From contig CM030940.1 of NCBI GenBank assembly GCA_018136815.1, positions 3,598,833-3,662,832 of the forward strand: 64,000 nt of DNA, read 5' to 3'. Shown piece by piece: positions 1 to 10,706 of this stretch. Source of the stretch: Isochrysis galbana. Lineage: Eukaryota > Haptophyta > Isochrysidales > Isochrysidaceae. The position numbers and the translations under genes were made by a program. The first letter of the stretch is position 1. Each line of letters begins with the position of its first letter. The notes under the pieces were generated by a model. That model searched no databases. It saw nothing but the letters and a program-made list of their open reading frames with translations, and was not told the origin of the DNA.

Positions 1-862
1 GGGGCCGCGTCCACCATCAGAGGCCGAGCACGTGCGTGCGACCCCGGTCGCGCCACACGGCCCGTGGCCCCGGCCACACCACCCACAGCAGCCATGCTGG
101 CCCCCATCTTGGGGGACAGCAGGCTGCTGGACTCAAAGAAATGGCGCCAGACGAGCAGGGCCTGCGCTCCATTGGGCATGCCTTATGGCAGAGGCCCCTC
201 TCACCCCGGCGAGGGTCGCGCCGCCTCGCGGCCGGGTGGCCCTTATGTGGGTTATGGGCACAACTCCATGACATGCAACATAGCGACACAACACAACAAC
301 TCAAGATGGCTGCCCACAGGTTGGATCTGCTGGTCGCATCCCTCAGCCAAAGGAGAACCACAACACCCATACCCCCTGGCGCACCGGCGCACCTGCCCAC
401 TCCGAGACGAGAAGCAACTGACTCCCGCCACACCCGGGCCCGACACGCAGGAACAAGAATCAGACGTAGAAGACCAGCAAGCTGACTCAGATGTCAGATG
501 CGATTTGCGACCTCTCATTCCACCAAGCGGGCGACCTGGTTCTCCTTGACACGACGGTCTATGCGGCCATCGTCGAACTCCTGCTCGAGCTCGAGGGCGT
601 CGACCCCGAGCCAGATTTCTGGGCCCGCTCCTCGCGGAGCCCATGGCCATGGCACATCGCAGTCAACGGAGACTGCGCGCAACAATTCCAAGCCCGCTAC
701 GGCCTCCAAACCGCCATCCGCGTTCACCAAACGGCAAACGGACGTCGCGGTACAAATCAAAATCGAGTCCATTGAGGATAAGCTCAACAAAAAGGGTACC
801 TCGTCGCGCAAGGCGTTGTACGAAGCCCTCTAGGATGTGGCGGCCCACTTCGTAGCATAGAT
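1..862 (+). mobile_element. LINE subfamily A, decayed 5' fragment
   Basis: The protein frames match the N-terminal part of the better preserved copy at 37757-40595 (-): shared segments include VRATPVAPHGPWPRPHHP near the start and EDKLNKKGTSSRKALYEAL near 775-830. The reading frame changes several times and a stop follows the last match, so this is a dead copy. The window edge cuts off its 5' end. No CCCH, endonuclease or RT part is present, and similarity stops near 860. Basis: direct comparison within the window. Confidence 0.8.
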
Positions 863-1954
863 GCTCCATTAGGCTGATATTAGGTCCTGATATCATGATA
901 CATGATATTAGGTCCTCTAGACCTGATGACCTGATGGCTTGTCATGACGAGGCCAGGCGACTATAAATATAATGGACAATTGAATTCTCTTGTAGTAGTA
1001 GTCGTACACTTAGCGCGAAAAACAGCGGGGGAAAGGGGGGATGGGTGGTTCTCGCCCCTCATGAGGGCATGAGGGGAGTCAAGACAGTATGCAGTATGGA
1101 GGGGCGCCGACGGTCATTCGAGGGCATTTCGTATTGCGATGTCGAGGAGCAGTTGTCCGTGCAAAGCTTGATATTCGGGGATGCGTGCGGGCTGTACGTG
1201 GACAAGCTGTGGGGATTATTGGCATGACTGGTAGGACGTAGGACGGCATCTTTTGATTTGAATCTTGATAGGTTATCCACACTAGTTGAACCGATCAAAA
1301 CACGCGAGGAGTGCGCCCGCGCCCGGTAGCGGTGGGAAGTTGGGCACTCGAGCGCATCTCGCATCTCGCGTGCGGTGACTTCGACACGGTTTTTGCCCCT
1401 AGACCGATATTCGACAAGGTGCGCGCGGGCGGTGGGGGCGATTGGCGTGGCCGCTACAGCGGATTCTCATGCTTTCATATTTGGTGCGCTCCCCAGCCTA
1501 AGTGGATGAACAGAAAAGGGCCGGTCGCCCGCGCCTGGTAGCGGTGCAAGCAGTTAGCTGTAGCTGCTCTAGCCCTCGGTGACTAGCGGTTCACGTGAGC
1601 ACCTTGAGTTTTTGTGATATTTTCGTACTCATTGAAGTCCATTAAATCGCTGGTGTCTTATGATCCGGTATGCATAGCACCAAGCCTGGTAGACCTAGTG
1701 AGCTGGCGACAGAAATTTCCCCGTCTTTCAATATTTGTGCCTTGCATGAAGGGCCTCTCACTAAAAATCTACCGGAGGGGGGGCCGAGCCTGTATTTCGC
1801 GCACCGTCTTCGAAGGCCTGAAATTCGGTATTTTTCGAAGATTTCGCCGGACAACCCCCAAATTTTTTTGCTGATCCATCCTACCGGAACCTTTAGGGAG
1901 CTTATTTAGCCCTTCATTTACCCATTGTAGCTTGCGCCCTCCGCACCCTCATAG
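863..1954. other. Non-coding stretch, no gene seen
   Basis: This stretch is AT-richer than its surroundings. It has a perfect 8-bp hairpin at 890-908 (ATATCATG, ATA loop, CATGATAT) between two copies of ATTAGGTCCT, and a TATAAATATA string near 961. A short segment, CCGCGCC(C/T)GGTAGCGGTG, recurs near 1316 and 1528. The open frames are short and match nothing I recognise. Confidence 0.5.
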
Positions 1955-2152
1955 TGAGTGACCGGGCTATCTAGGGTGGTAGCGCATCCGGGCCGCACCC
2001 CCGAAACCGACGAAAAAGGAAGAGGGGGGGAAGGTGAGGAGGCGGAGTGGGGGGAGGAAAGGGCGTTGTAGGATGGGAAGGAGTGTATACTGGTCCAGTG
2101 ATAGGTGTTAGCCCTGAATCTTCAGATCTTTGACTTTGATCTCCTTTTTTTT
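1955..2152 (+). mobile_element. LINE subfamily B, 3' end remnant
   Basis: The order of motifs is that of the subfamily B 3' untranslated region: a GGTAG.GCA..CGGGCC block, CCCCGAAACCGA, a purine-rich GGAAGAGGGGGGG tract, then TAGCCCTGAATCTTCAGAT near 2110-2130 followed by a T-rich end. The same order occurs at about 9330-9517, 21790-21953 and 50930-51116. No coding part remains, so this is a strongly 5'-truncated copy. Confidence 0.65.
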
Positions 2153-2261
2153 CTAGCGGTTCCATGCGCCGCGAGTGCGGTAAGAATATGATGAGGTTTT
2201 TTTTTGAGGTGAATGATGATGAATGAGGTAGGACACTAACGGCCCATCTGACATAACGGCC

Positions 2262-2333
2262 GGCTGGCAAGGACCTGGCCTTACCAAATAATCACCGGGC
2301 TGGCAATGACCTGGCCTTACCAAGTAATCACCG
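2262..2333. repeat. 36-bp direct tandem duplication
   Basis: Two adjacent 36-bp units start with GGCTGGCAA and differ at about three positions. They lie about 250 bp upstream of the PLAC8 start and could be a duplicated regulatory segment. That role is inference only. Confidence 0.8.
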
Positions 2334-2585
2334 AGTCGTGTACCAGCACCATTCCCGGCCCGACGGCTCGACCTCTTCCTCCTCCTCCTCTCGCTAGCTC
2401 GCTAGGCTCTCGGCAGGGGAAACCTCGAGTGCTCAAAAACAAGTGGTCTCACCCACTCGAGGAGCGGCTCGATCTGCGGCTCGGCGGTATTGTATGGGCT
2501 CGCGGCGCTGGGAGAAAAATTGCCGAGGACCCCCCACCCACCCCCCCCCCCCCCGCGAGGACCCCCCCACCCCACCCCACGACTC

Positions 2586-3564
2586 ATGTCCGCTGCTCCT
2601 GTGGCACCAATGGTCGCGCTCGCTCCCACCAATGCAGCCGAGCCTCTAGTAGTTGCCTCGTTCGATTCCTCGACAGAGGTGGTAGTGTCAGCTGACGATC
2701 AGACCTCTCAGCGTCGTCGCGGGAGCTGGTCTTCCCGGCTGTGTGAGTGCTTCTCAGACTGGCCCACCTGCCTCGTCGTCTACTGCTTCCCTTGCTGCAC
2801 AACAGGCGTGCTTTGCGGACGATTTTTGGCAGTGCCAAGCAAGCCGGGATCCATCAGTAGCGATGTGAAATTCGGCCGGCTTGTCTGCCTTCTGATGTTC
2901 CTCATCGTCGTGGTCATGTACGTTTGCGCCGCTGTTTACTTTCATAAATGGGCATCTGCAGTATTTCAAGTTGCGCAAGACCCTGTTCTCTACCCGGGAA
3001 TCTTAGTGACATATGGCTTGTTGGACCTGCAATTGCTGTTGAATGTGCACTCGGGCATGATGATATTATCGTGGGCGTTCTTCGCCATCATGTTCTTTGT
3101 GACCTGCCAGTCTCGTGCTCAGCTTCGTCGGCGTGACAATATCCCTGCGGGCAAATGCTCTGGAGCAGAGGTGAATAGAAAGAAGCTCATTTGGGTGCCC
3201 TCAATTTTAGCCTGTTGAACATACCGTAGAAGACATGTCACCACCAAGCGGCTAAGGCTCTGGGCACCCATTGCACTCTTTCTGCATTTTTCGGACGATC
3301 GCGTTTCACACACGGATCTGCAACGTCTGGGCACAAGGCGGCGCAACAGGCAGCAGAAGGCAAGATGCCGCAAACAAAGAGCCACCCCATGCTTCCCACT
3401 GGTCGTTACTGATTGTATCACGACTGCCACAATGCTATTCACAGGACTGTTGCTACACCTACATGTGTCTTGGGTGCGTTCAAGTCCAGATTTTGCGTCA
3501 CGAGAAGGTCAAAGTAAATGAACTTTGCTGCGGTGCTACCAACTCCTCCATCATTGCAGTGTGA
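2586..3564 (+). CDS. PLAC8-family cysteine-rich membrane protein, two exons
   Basis: Exon 1 is 2586-3170 and exon 2 is 3445-3564, joined in phase by a GTGAAT...ACAG intron, giving about 234 aa. The first half of the PLAC8 signature is near residues 45-80 (W..RLCECFSDWPTC, then CFPCCTTGVLCGR). The second half, DCCYTYMCLGCVQVQILRHE, is supplied by exon 2. Between them are two hydrophobic segments (about residues 98-118 and 148-180). Known members act in metal (Cd, Zn) export, cell-size control or membrane trafficking in plants and algae; which applies here is unknown. I chose the ATG at 2586 because the upstream frame is only a proline-rich low-complexity run. The last residues (GATNSSIIAV) replace the usual tail. 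Confidence 0.8.
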
Positions 3565-4514
3565 TGGTGCTGCAGAGTGGATACCCATCCAGATGGTAAC
3601 CATCCATTCGCTCTCTCGGATCTTAACTGGGGCTCAGATTAAGCGAGAGAGTGCCCACTCATCATGAGAATGCCGGTCTGAAGATACAAAGTCTGCTTTC
3701 GTTGGTTTTGGTGAACGAACCGTGCTTGCTGTAGGAGTTCATCGCGCCTCCTTTAGGTTTTACATCCTCGACCTCGAGAACTCGCGTGCCATGTACGCCG
3801 TGAGAGACACCTATTGTATGTTCCTATACTTGTCTTGCGCTCCTGCGCTCCTGCAGTCAATAACGCTTTTGACGTCAATCGATTGTTATTGATCGAGTCC
3901 CCTCACACCGTCAAGTATCCGTGATTGCAAGATGAAGTGTGACATTGTACATTGCTGCTAGGTGATTCGCAACTCGTTCGAGTTGATGACAAAAGGTAGA
4001 GGTGGGAGACTGGGTTGAAGAAAAACTCTTGTTGATCCGGAGGCCCATTTTTTTTTATCGTGGGACCGGGGGAAGATTTCCCCTCGTCTCTCTCCCCGCT
4101 CGAATCCGAATATCCGAATCCGACGAGGCAGAGCGATGGCGACATGGCGACCGACCCGCCTGACAGGCCGATCTTCGCCGCTCTCCAGCGAGAGCGAGAG
4201 CACGGCGGTGGTCAGCCCCCCCTGGCGCAGGTGTTCGGACTGAATGGTCCGGAGACACCGGTCGGCGGTCTCACCGGTGTTTCATGTCACCGCACTCGGC
4301 CGATTTCTGCTTCACCTGCCCACGCAGTATGGCCGCCAGCCCCACACCACACCACTTCCACCCCCAACCTGAGGAGGATGACACGATGACACCGGCTTCC
4401 GCGAGCGGATGATCCGATCATCGATCATCGACGGGCCCGGGCGTGCTCCACACGCTGTCCTACATCCCGTCGATGACGCGTGTGAAGGAGCTGGCCTCGG
4501 TAGCTGAGAATTTA
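3565..4514. other. Non-coding stretch before a LINE
   Basis: No convincing gene. A short frame of about 109 aa at 4060-4389 has no recognisable domain. Inverted CACCGGT/ACCGGTG words near 4250-4280 could form a small hairpin. The stretch ends where the LINE 5' hairpin begins. Confidence 0.45.
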
Positions 4515-4516
4515 AA

Positions 4517-4534
4517 CTATCGTTATAACGATAG
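4517..4534 (+). other. LINE 5' terminal hairpin (subfamily B)
   Basis: CTATCGTTATAACGATAG is a perfect 18-nt palindrome that ends four bases before the ATG at 4539. Equivalent hairpins of different sequence stand at the same place in the copies at 40578-40593, 50866-50885 and 58844-58868. This suggests a structured RNA 5' end of the element. Confidence 0.75.
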
Positions 4535-4538
4535 GGTC

Positions 4539-5951
4539 ATGGAGCGCGCCCCGCTCCCCCCCTCTCTCTCCGCCCTCCCCGCCGCGCTGGCCGACCGAGC
4601 CATGACCGACGCCCTGCAGCCGCAGCGACCTCCCGCCGGGGCCACGCCAGCCCAGGTACTCGCGAGCCACGACCCACGCCGCGGCCCCAGACTCAGACAG
4701 ACAGCGCACACCTCAACAACGTACAGAACACCAGCACAGCACAGCCAGCACAGACAAGCCCACACACACCCCGAGCCACAGAGCTCAGTCTCCCATAGGG
4801 AAAGCCTTCGGGCTGGGCCCCTACACCGCTGCGGCACTGACCGAGTGCGAGAGCACGAGGCGCAGACCCGGCCGGTCAACCTGACCACCATCACACCATG
4901 CCTGGTGGCATGTGGCACCACATGCAAACCTCAGCAACCAGACGCTTGTGCGCAAGAGCACGACACGAATGCGCAAGGTACAGAATCGTACACACACCGA
5001 GCCTCGGCCACGCGCGATGCGCGAGGACCAGGCCGAACGCGAACGGCGCGGAAGCGGCCAAGAGAAGCAACACCATCTTCAAAACCATCAGCCCAAACAA
5101 AAACACCACCAAAACAGAGGCTGGAGACCTCGCTAGAACGCAAGGCGAAAGGGACCAATGGGGACCCCACGCCCGACACACCCATGAAAGCAAACTACTG
5201 CCGGGCGCCTGGGAGGCTAACCAAATACCCTCCACCCCACAAACCCACACAGACAAACCCCCAAGGGGGAGGGGAACATGAAAGCATACAAGAACAAGAG
5301 TACGAAGACGACTTTTCACGGATAATAATGACCTTCACCTCCACGGACCGTGGGATCAAGATCAAGGACGAGGAGGCGTTCAGCGCCATCGTGGCACACC
5401 TCAACAAACTCGAGGGCGTAGACCTCGAGCCAGAATTCCTGGCCAAGAGCTCGTCGGGCCCATGGGAGATACTGGTCACAGCGGATTGCGCGCAACAATA
5501 CAAGGCGAAATTCAAAGACCAAGGCGTCTTCGCAATTGATGGAGTGAAATACCCCATGGTCGTCAAATTTCAAACCTTTGACGACAAAGCAAAGGAACTC
5601 CCTCAAGCTTCCTCTAAGGCGCTAACGAGCGCCTTTAAAGACGTTTTCGCGCACCTCGTGGTAAGAAACTACAAGTTCGAAATGAAGGACTACATCACGA
5701 TAAACTCGCTGGCGAAAGCGCTTGAACACCAAGGCTTCATCTTTCTCAAAGGAAACCAAGAGCGCACCAAGGTGCTCACCAAAGAGGGCATCATAGTGAC
5801 GCAAGGTAAAAAAGAAGTGTACCACTGCTACGTCGCGCCAAGGGCAAAGGTGCGGGACTTCTACCGTCCCCGCTCTGACACTTGTGACTTCCAATACCCC
5901 CCCCCCTCCTCCGCGCCAAAAGGCGCGGGACTTCGACCGTCCCCATTGTGA
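4539..5951 (+). CDS. LINE ORF N-terminal region (RNA-binding part), subfamily B
   Basis: The frame starts at the ATG right after the 5' hairpin (MERAPLPPSLSALPAALADR), as in the other copies. The first 265 or so residues are low-complexity, basic and rich in T/Q/P/R. From about residue 270 a folded region matches the other LINE copy: AFSAIVAHLNKLEGVDLEPEF, GPWEILVTADCAQQYKAKF and later HQGFIFLKGNQERTKV. By position and character this resembles the RNA-binding region of LINE ORF1 proteins, but I cannot name the fold. Similarity ends near 5850-5870. The remaining codons read into a C-rich insertion and are not element sequence. Confidence 0.7.
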   Translation: MERAPLPPSLSALPAALADRAMTDALQPQRPPAGATPAQVLASHDPRRGPRLRQTAHTSTTYRTPAQHSQHRQAHTHPEPQSSVSHRESLRAGPLHRCGTDRVREHEAQTRPVNLTTITPCLVACGTTCKPQQPDACAQEHDTNAQGTESYTHRASATRDARGPGRTRTARKRPREATPSSKPSAQTKTPPKQRLETSLERKAKGTNGDPTPDTPMKANYCRAPGRLTKYPPPHKPTQTNPQGGGEHESIQEQEYEDDFSRIIMTFTSTDRGIKIKDEEAFSAIVAHLNKLEGVDLEPEFLAKSSSGPWEILVTADCAQQYKAKFKDQGVFAIDGVKYPMVVKFQTFDDKAKELPQASSKALTSAFKDVFAHLVVRNYKFEMKDYITINSLAKALEHQGFIFLKGNQERTKVLTKEGIIVTQGKKEVYHCYVAPRAKVRDFYRPRSDTCDFQYPPPSSAPKGAGLRPSPL

Positions 5952-6282
5952 CTGCCCCCCCCCCCACACACACACTTCACTGGGCTTTTCACAAGACGCC
6001 TCCTGTGAAAAAGGTCACACTGCTTGTGAAAAGATGGGGCCCCTTGACGGTATGATTATTCTCGACCCCCTTCCCCCCGCCACTGAGTCCCCCCCCCCTG
6101 AGTCCCCGCCCCCCCTTCCCCCGCCGAGTCCCCCCACCCCCCCCCTCCCCGCCGAGCTCCCCCAACCCCTCGCCTCCCCCCTCCCCCTCCTCAGCCGCCG
6201 AGCCGTCCCCCATCCGCCCAGCGCCCCGGCCCCTCTACACGCCCAGCGCCCCAGCCCCCTCCTTCGCCTCGTTCTCCCTGAC

Positions 6283-7390
6283 ATGACACCACCCCTCGTA
6301 GAGGGCGACGATGTGCGAGCCGTCGAGCTCCTGCTCGGACAGGGTCACGCGGGACGCCTCGAGGAGAGCGCGGCAGGCGGAGGGTTGACAGCCCTCATGG
6401 CCGCGTGCAAGCAAGGCAACTTCTCGTGCGTTGAGCGCCTCCTGCACGCGGGTGCCCACGCCGACGCGGTGGACGACAAGGGGTTCACCCCCCTTCTATG
6501 GGCCTGCAGATACCGACATGCGCCGTGTGTGGAGGTGCTGCTTCGTGCCAAGGCCGCGCTCGAGCTGAGCCCACCAAGCGGGAAGACGGCCCTCTTGGTG
6601 GCATGCCAAGTGGGCAGCCACGAGTGCGCACAGGCCCTTCTCCGCGCCAGAGCCGCGGTGGACGCGAGCAGCGCCAAGGGGTACACGCCTTTGATGTTCG
6701 CTTGCGCACGGGGGCACCACATGTGCGCGGATGAGCTGCTGTGCGCCAAGGCCTCGCCGCACGCGTCTGAGTCACATGGGTGGACCGCGTCTCTGCGAGG
6801 GGGCCTTCCCCTCCTGCCGCTTGATGCAGGTCGGACCACGCCGCGGAGTCCAGATGGACACCGTCACCAACCGATGGGCGCGACCCGACTTCGCCGCCAA
6901 CCACCTGCACCGCGTCAAGCACCTCGACCTCCTTGAGGTCGATAGCGCAAAGGTCTTGCCACGGATCGCGAGTCGTCTCGCCTCCCTCGCGCACCCCAAC
7001 TACTCGCTGCGCTCGCTGCGCTTGAGTTGTGCAGACGGCGATGTCCTACGCACGCTCGCCAAAGCCGCGCTCCCATGCCTCTCGCGCATCGAGTGGAGTA
7101 CCTTTAGTGTATCCTCCAACTGCTCCACCGTGTGTCTGTCTGATGCGGATCTCGATGACGAGGCCTTGGACATGGTCTGTCGCGTGCTTGAGGCAGGAGC
7201 GTGTCGGAGGACCCATACGCTCATCCTCGACCGCAACCGGATCGGACCGGCGGGCGTGCAGCGCCTGTGCGAGCTCGCGCGGAGCTTCCGGCTGTCGTCG
7301 GTAAACCTCTCGTGCAACCCTATTGGCGCGGAGAGCCAGCCAATGCTCTCACAGCTGAGGAAGCTCAAGGTGCAGGTTACTCTGCTGTGA
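6283..7390 (+). pseudogene. Ankyrin-repeat/LRR gene, lying inside the LINE
   Basis: The first part (6283 to about 6790) encodes four or five ankyrin repeats, with clear cores such as GLTALMAACKQGNFSCVERLL, GFTPLLWACRYRHAPCVEVLL and GYTPLMFACARGHHMCADELL. The second part (about 6800-7390, frame +2) encodes leucine-rich repeats: VKHLDLLEVDS, LRSLRLSCADG, THTLILDRNRIGPAGVQRL and SVNLSCNPIGAES. The two parts are in different frames, with the shift near 6780-6805 around a G-run and no obvious intron there. The gene is therefore either broken by one indel or contains an unseen splice. Upstream, 6034-6282 is an almost pure proline/C-rich frame, so the true start is unclear. Both domains are protein-binding scaffolds. 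The segment interrupts a LINE frame and is flanked by inverted C/AC- and GT/G-rich runs. Confidence 0.7.
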
Positions 7391-7545
7391 TCACGATGCA
7401 ATTGAGTGTGTGTGTGTGGGGGGGGGGGGGGAGGGGGGTCGGAGAGGGGGGTCGAATACTCTAGTAAATATAACATGTATATATACGGGGGGTAATTTCC
7501 CCCCGTGTTCGGGTGGTGCACTGGGACTTTTGATGGCCCGCACCT

Positions 7546-8520
7546 TCAGGCAACTTTGCGTCCGTCGACTTCCCGCGCAAAATTCTCCTAAACGTAAACG
7601 GCAACCCATACCCACTGGACTACACGCTCCGCGACTGTAAAGACCTTGGAGGAGATATGAAAAATATGAGCATCCACGCCGGCCCAAAAGGTTGTAAAGG
7701 GTACCACAAGGATTACGCGATGGCCTTTCACCCCAACCTCCGCATCTGCGACTGCCAAGAAGAACGTCAGGCACGCCTTGAACGCGAACAGGCACGCCGT
7801 GCGGCGCCCCCAAAACGTACTCTTCATGAGGTTATCGCCCCGGAGTCCAAAGGCGCATGCACGCGCTTCCCGATGGGCAAATGCCCCATGAACGTCAAAG
7901 GGAAACGCTGCAACCGCTCGCACAACCTCGAGGCGGCTTGGTCAGGCGAAACTTGCATCATTCCTTGCGCGTTTCCCCGCGTCAACGACATGCCACCGGC
8001 CAAGCGCCCGAAAAACGGCAAGTGCGCCCTAGGCGGCGGATGCCAATACCTCCACAAGTACGCGACCCATCCTAAAGCCACCCCGAGACCAGACGACACC
8101 AAACGCGCTCACATAGATTTTGACTCCACCCTTAGATACCCAGGTGAGGGACCGGTATCGGTCGTCACGTTCAACATAAACGGAACCGGTAACGGTGCAC
8201 TCGGCTCGGTCCTCGCCCAGGCGCGCAAAGCCAAGGTCGACATACTACTCCTTCAAGAGCTGCATGCGTACGCGGACGGCAGACACCTACGAGCGTGCAG
8301 AACCGCCAAAGCGCTAGGATGGCACATGGTGCATGCGCCTGCACACCTAGCCGACCCGGCGACCAAGAAGAGGATAGACGTAGGCGACTTAAGGCCCGTA
8401 TTTCACATAAGCGACAAAGGTGGGCTCGAACCCAACGAGGAGCTAGCCGAGCTAGCCACTCAGCTGAGGATCGCGCACGTTGTACAAGAGATCGAAGAGC
8501 GAGGCAAAGAGGACGAATGA
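7546..8520 (+). CDS. LINE CCCH-finger region joined to endonuclease start and ORF C-terminus
   Basis: The frame from 7546 reads GNFASVDFPRKILL, matching GTFLSGNFPRKIVL in the other copy. Two CCCH fingers follow: CTRFPMGKCPMNVKGKRCNRSH (C-x7-C-x8-C-x3-H) and a second ending CALGGGCQYLH. The start of an exonuclease-endonuclease-phosphatase domain comes next (SVVTFNINGTG and ILLLQELHAY, containing the first conserved Asn and Glu). The frame then jumps in phase to the element C-terminus (KKRIDVGDLRPVFHISDKGG ... ERGKEDE, stop at 8518-8520). A protein starting at the internal ATG 7657 would be 287 aa. It lacks the other catalytic residues and the RT, so it cannot act alone. It does show that RNA-binding and endonuclease parts were in one frame in the parent. 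Confidence 0.75.
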   Translation, partial: SGNFASVDFPRKILLNVNGNPYPLDYTLRDCKDLGGDMKNMSIHAGPKGCKGYHKDYAMAFHPNLRICDCQEERQARLEREQARRAAPPKRTLHEVIAPESKGACTRFPMGKCPMNVKGKRCNRSHNLEAAWSGETCIIPCAFPRVNDMPPAKRPKNGKCALGGGCQYLHKYATHPKATPRPDDTKRAHIDFDSTLRYPGEGPVSVVTFNINGTGNGALGSVLAQARKAKVDILLLQELHAYADGRHLRACRTAKALGWHMVHAPAHLADPATKKRIDVGDLRPVFHISDKGGLEPNEELAELATQLRIAHVVQEIEERGKEDE

Positions 8521-8589
8521 AACACCTATTCAACCGGTAAGGGAGGGCACCGATAGAGGCAATGCGATCTACGGATAAAGGTACCCAGC

Positions 8590-9245
8590 TTTCTAGGACT
8601 AGGACCAGTCCTAGAAACTAGGACGGACTTTGCTAGGTGAGAGCATGAGCATACCATGTTATTTTGTCCCAAACCTTGGCTATTGAGTTACCACATGCAT
8701 GTCCTCATTAAATGTTCCAGGTGTACCTAGGCACCATTCCCTCAGCAACACCAAGTTTTGTGACGCGTTAACGGGTCACCTGGCACCTGGTCGGAATTGC
8801 TGCTTGTCCTAGAAACGGGAGAAATGGCTGATACCACCCAATGGGGAGCTCTTCTACCCATGGTCCCCAGGAGATGAAATGTTGCTTTGACTGCTCTCTT
8901 TGAGGCCTTCAGTGACCACCAAGCTTGGTTTTGTCATCTAAGTGTCCAATCCGCTAGCCTACTGCTCCAAAAGGTCTAAAATAAAACTCCTCTGGTGCGA
9001 GCGGACGCCCGAGTGCAGCACCGCATGCTGAATGTGGTAGCAAAAGTAAGCAAAGACAAGCTCCGCAGAGTTGGTCATGGGGAGAGCTAAGGTTGAATGG
9101 GATGTGGAGATGGTTTGCTTCAGGTGATGGGATGTCTCATAAGCTCACCATAGGCTATAATGGAGGCATGATCGGCAGAGTCCTAGAAATCCAAGAATTT
9201 TCTAGGACGTGGTCCTAATTTCTAGTTTCTAGGACGGAATTTTTT
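8590..9245. mobile_element. Non-autonomous insertion with TAGGAC-rich ends
   Basis: About 650 bp interrupts the LINE 3' UTR. Each end has clustered palindromes of GTCCTAG/CTAGGAC. The left end has CTAGGACCAGTCCTAG and GTCCTAGAAACTAGGAC. The right end has GTCCTAG...CTAGGAC pairs and ends CTAGTTTCTAGGACGGAATT. The last 21 bp at each end are near-identical direct copies (about 8611-8632 and 9222-9242). There is no ORF worth naming inside. The superfamily is not recognised and I see no certain target-site duplication. Confidence 0.55.
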
Positions 9246-10621
9246 GTCCGTCTAGACGGGAACCAAACACTGAAACACGGCCGAAAAGACTTGACATACG
9301 AATAAGAAAGACCACAAGGCCTGCCCGGACCCCACACTCCAAACCAGACCTCAGGTAGCGCACCGAGGTCGGACCCCGGAAACCAAAGAAAAAGGAAAGA
9401 AGGGGGGCAGGGGAGGAGGTGGAGGGAGGGGAGATAAGGGCGATGGGAATAGAGCTGGAGAGTCCAGTAGACTGTAGGTGTGTAGCCCTGAATCTTCAGA
9501 TGGTTTTTTTTTCGACGAGGGTTCGGCGCGCGGCCTGTCCGATTGGCGTGACCATCCGGGTGGGATATGCGTATTTGGTATCTGGTGGGGTCCCCCATCC
9601 GGATGGATCGTCGAAAACGGCCACGCAGCGCGCCCGGCATCGGTTCGAAGTTGGGCTTTTTAAGCTTTTGCGATTTTAGCGTCTTTTGTCAGTTTTTGAT
9701 TACGTTTTGTTGTGGGGGCCCAAAGGGGGGGGTCCGGGTCCTAATGGGCCCCGGATATGTGCTAGTTGGGTGTATTGGGAACTTTCTCCCGAAAAAAATC
9801 CTTAAATTTCCTCAATTCTGAGATGGTCATTTTTTTACCCCTTATCAAAAAACACTGTTTGACCGCCCTAGTAGTGGTACTAATGCTCAGTTATCTTATT
9901 ATTATTACTCTCAGTGTGGCAACTTCGTCCCGTCTGGAGTCACCGTAGGAGTATCGCCGTCCCGAACGTTAGCCACTCGACGTGACCTCTGTTGTCCATC
10001 ACGAGGCTGTCTATTCATGGACCACCCTGTGGGGGGGTGGTTGAGACCAATAAGCCTCGGCTTGCGGCTGGCGTCGTTCTGACGGCGCCGTGCGGGGCAA
10101 CCCCGGCGCTCGCTTTCCGCGCGCCCCCCCGCCCCCCCCGCCCCCCCGCCCCCCCACCCCGCCCGTCGCCGCCGCCGCCGCACTCTCCTCTCTCCGCCCT
10201 CGTCTGTCCAATAAAAACCAGACCTCCACCACCACCGTTTGTTACCTAAGCCTCTCTTGGCTTTCCTCCGCGGCGCTGGCTGCCGTGCTCTCTCTCTCCT
10301 CCATCCGTGCTCCCTTGCTCCCCTCTCTCCTTCTCTCCCCGTCTCTCCCTCTCCCTCCCTCCGTCTCCTCTCGCTCTCTCCTCTCTCTCCTCTCCCTCCT
10401 CTCTCTTTTCCCTCTCTCCTCTTCTCCCCTCCCTCTTTTCCTCTCTCCTTTCTCTTCCTCTCTCTAGCATGGTGCCGTCACACTTTGCTTATTACTTCTT
10501 TGTCCGACGGCGCTGAGGTGTCTCTCACTCGGCGAGGGCGCCCGGAGGCAGCAGCTGACCCCATGTGTGTGAGAGAGGCACGGGGACGAGACATCCAGTA
10601 ACAGATAGATAGCATACAAAG

Positions 10622-10655
10622 GGAGACGGTATAGAGAGAGGGAGAGGGAGGGAGG

Positions 10656-10706
<51 letters not shown>
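10622..10706. repeat. (AG)n microsatellite
   Basis: Some 85 bp of GAGA/GAGGGAGG purine repeat. With the (CT)n tract at about 10855-10981 it forms an imperfect inverted pair separated by poly-G. Confidence 0.95.

Larger units (their letters stand above)
4515..9517 (+). mobile_element. LINE subfamily B, full-ended but internally deleted, with nested insertions
   Basis: This composite copy has both ends. The 5' hairpin is at 4517-4534, the start codon at 4539, and the 3' terminus GTGTGTAGCCCTGAATCTTC plus T's at about 9478-9517. Comparison with the 37757-40595 copy gives the parts: RNA-binding N-terminal region 4539-5870; foreign ankyrin/LRR segment about 5870-7545; the rest of the N-terminal region with CCCH fingers 7546-8130; the first 60-70 residues of the endonuclease 8140-8345; a direct jump to the ORF C-terminus 8346-8520; then the 3' UTR, itself interrupted at about 8590-9245. 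Most of the endonuclease, all of the RT and the C-terminal zinc finger are missing. I see no clear target-site duplication. Confidence 0.75.
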
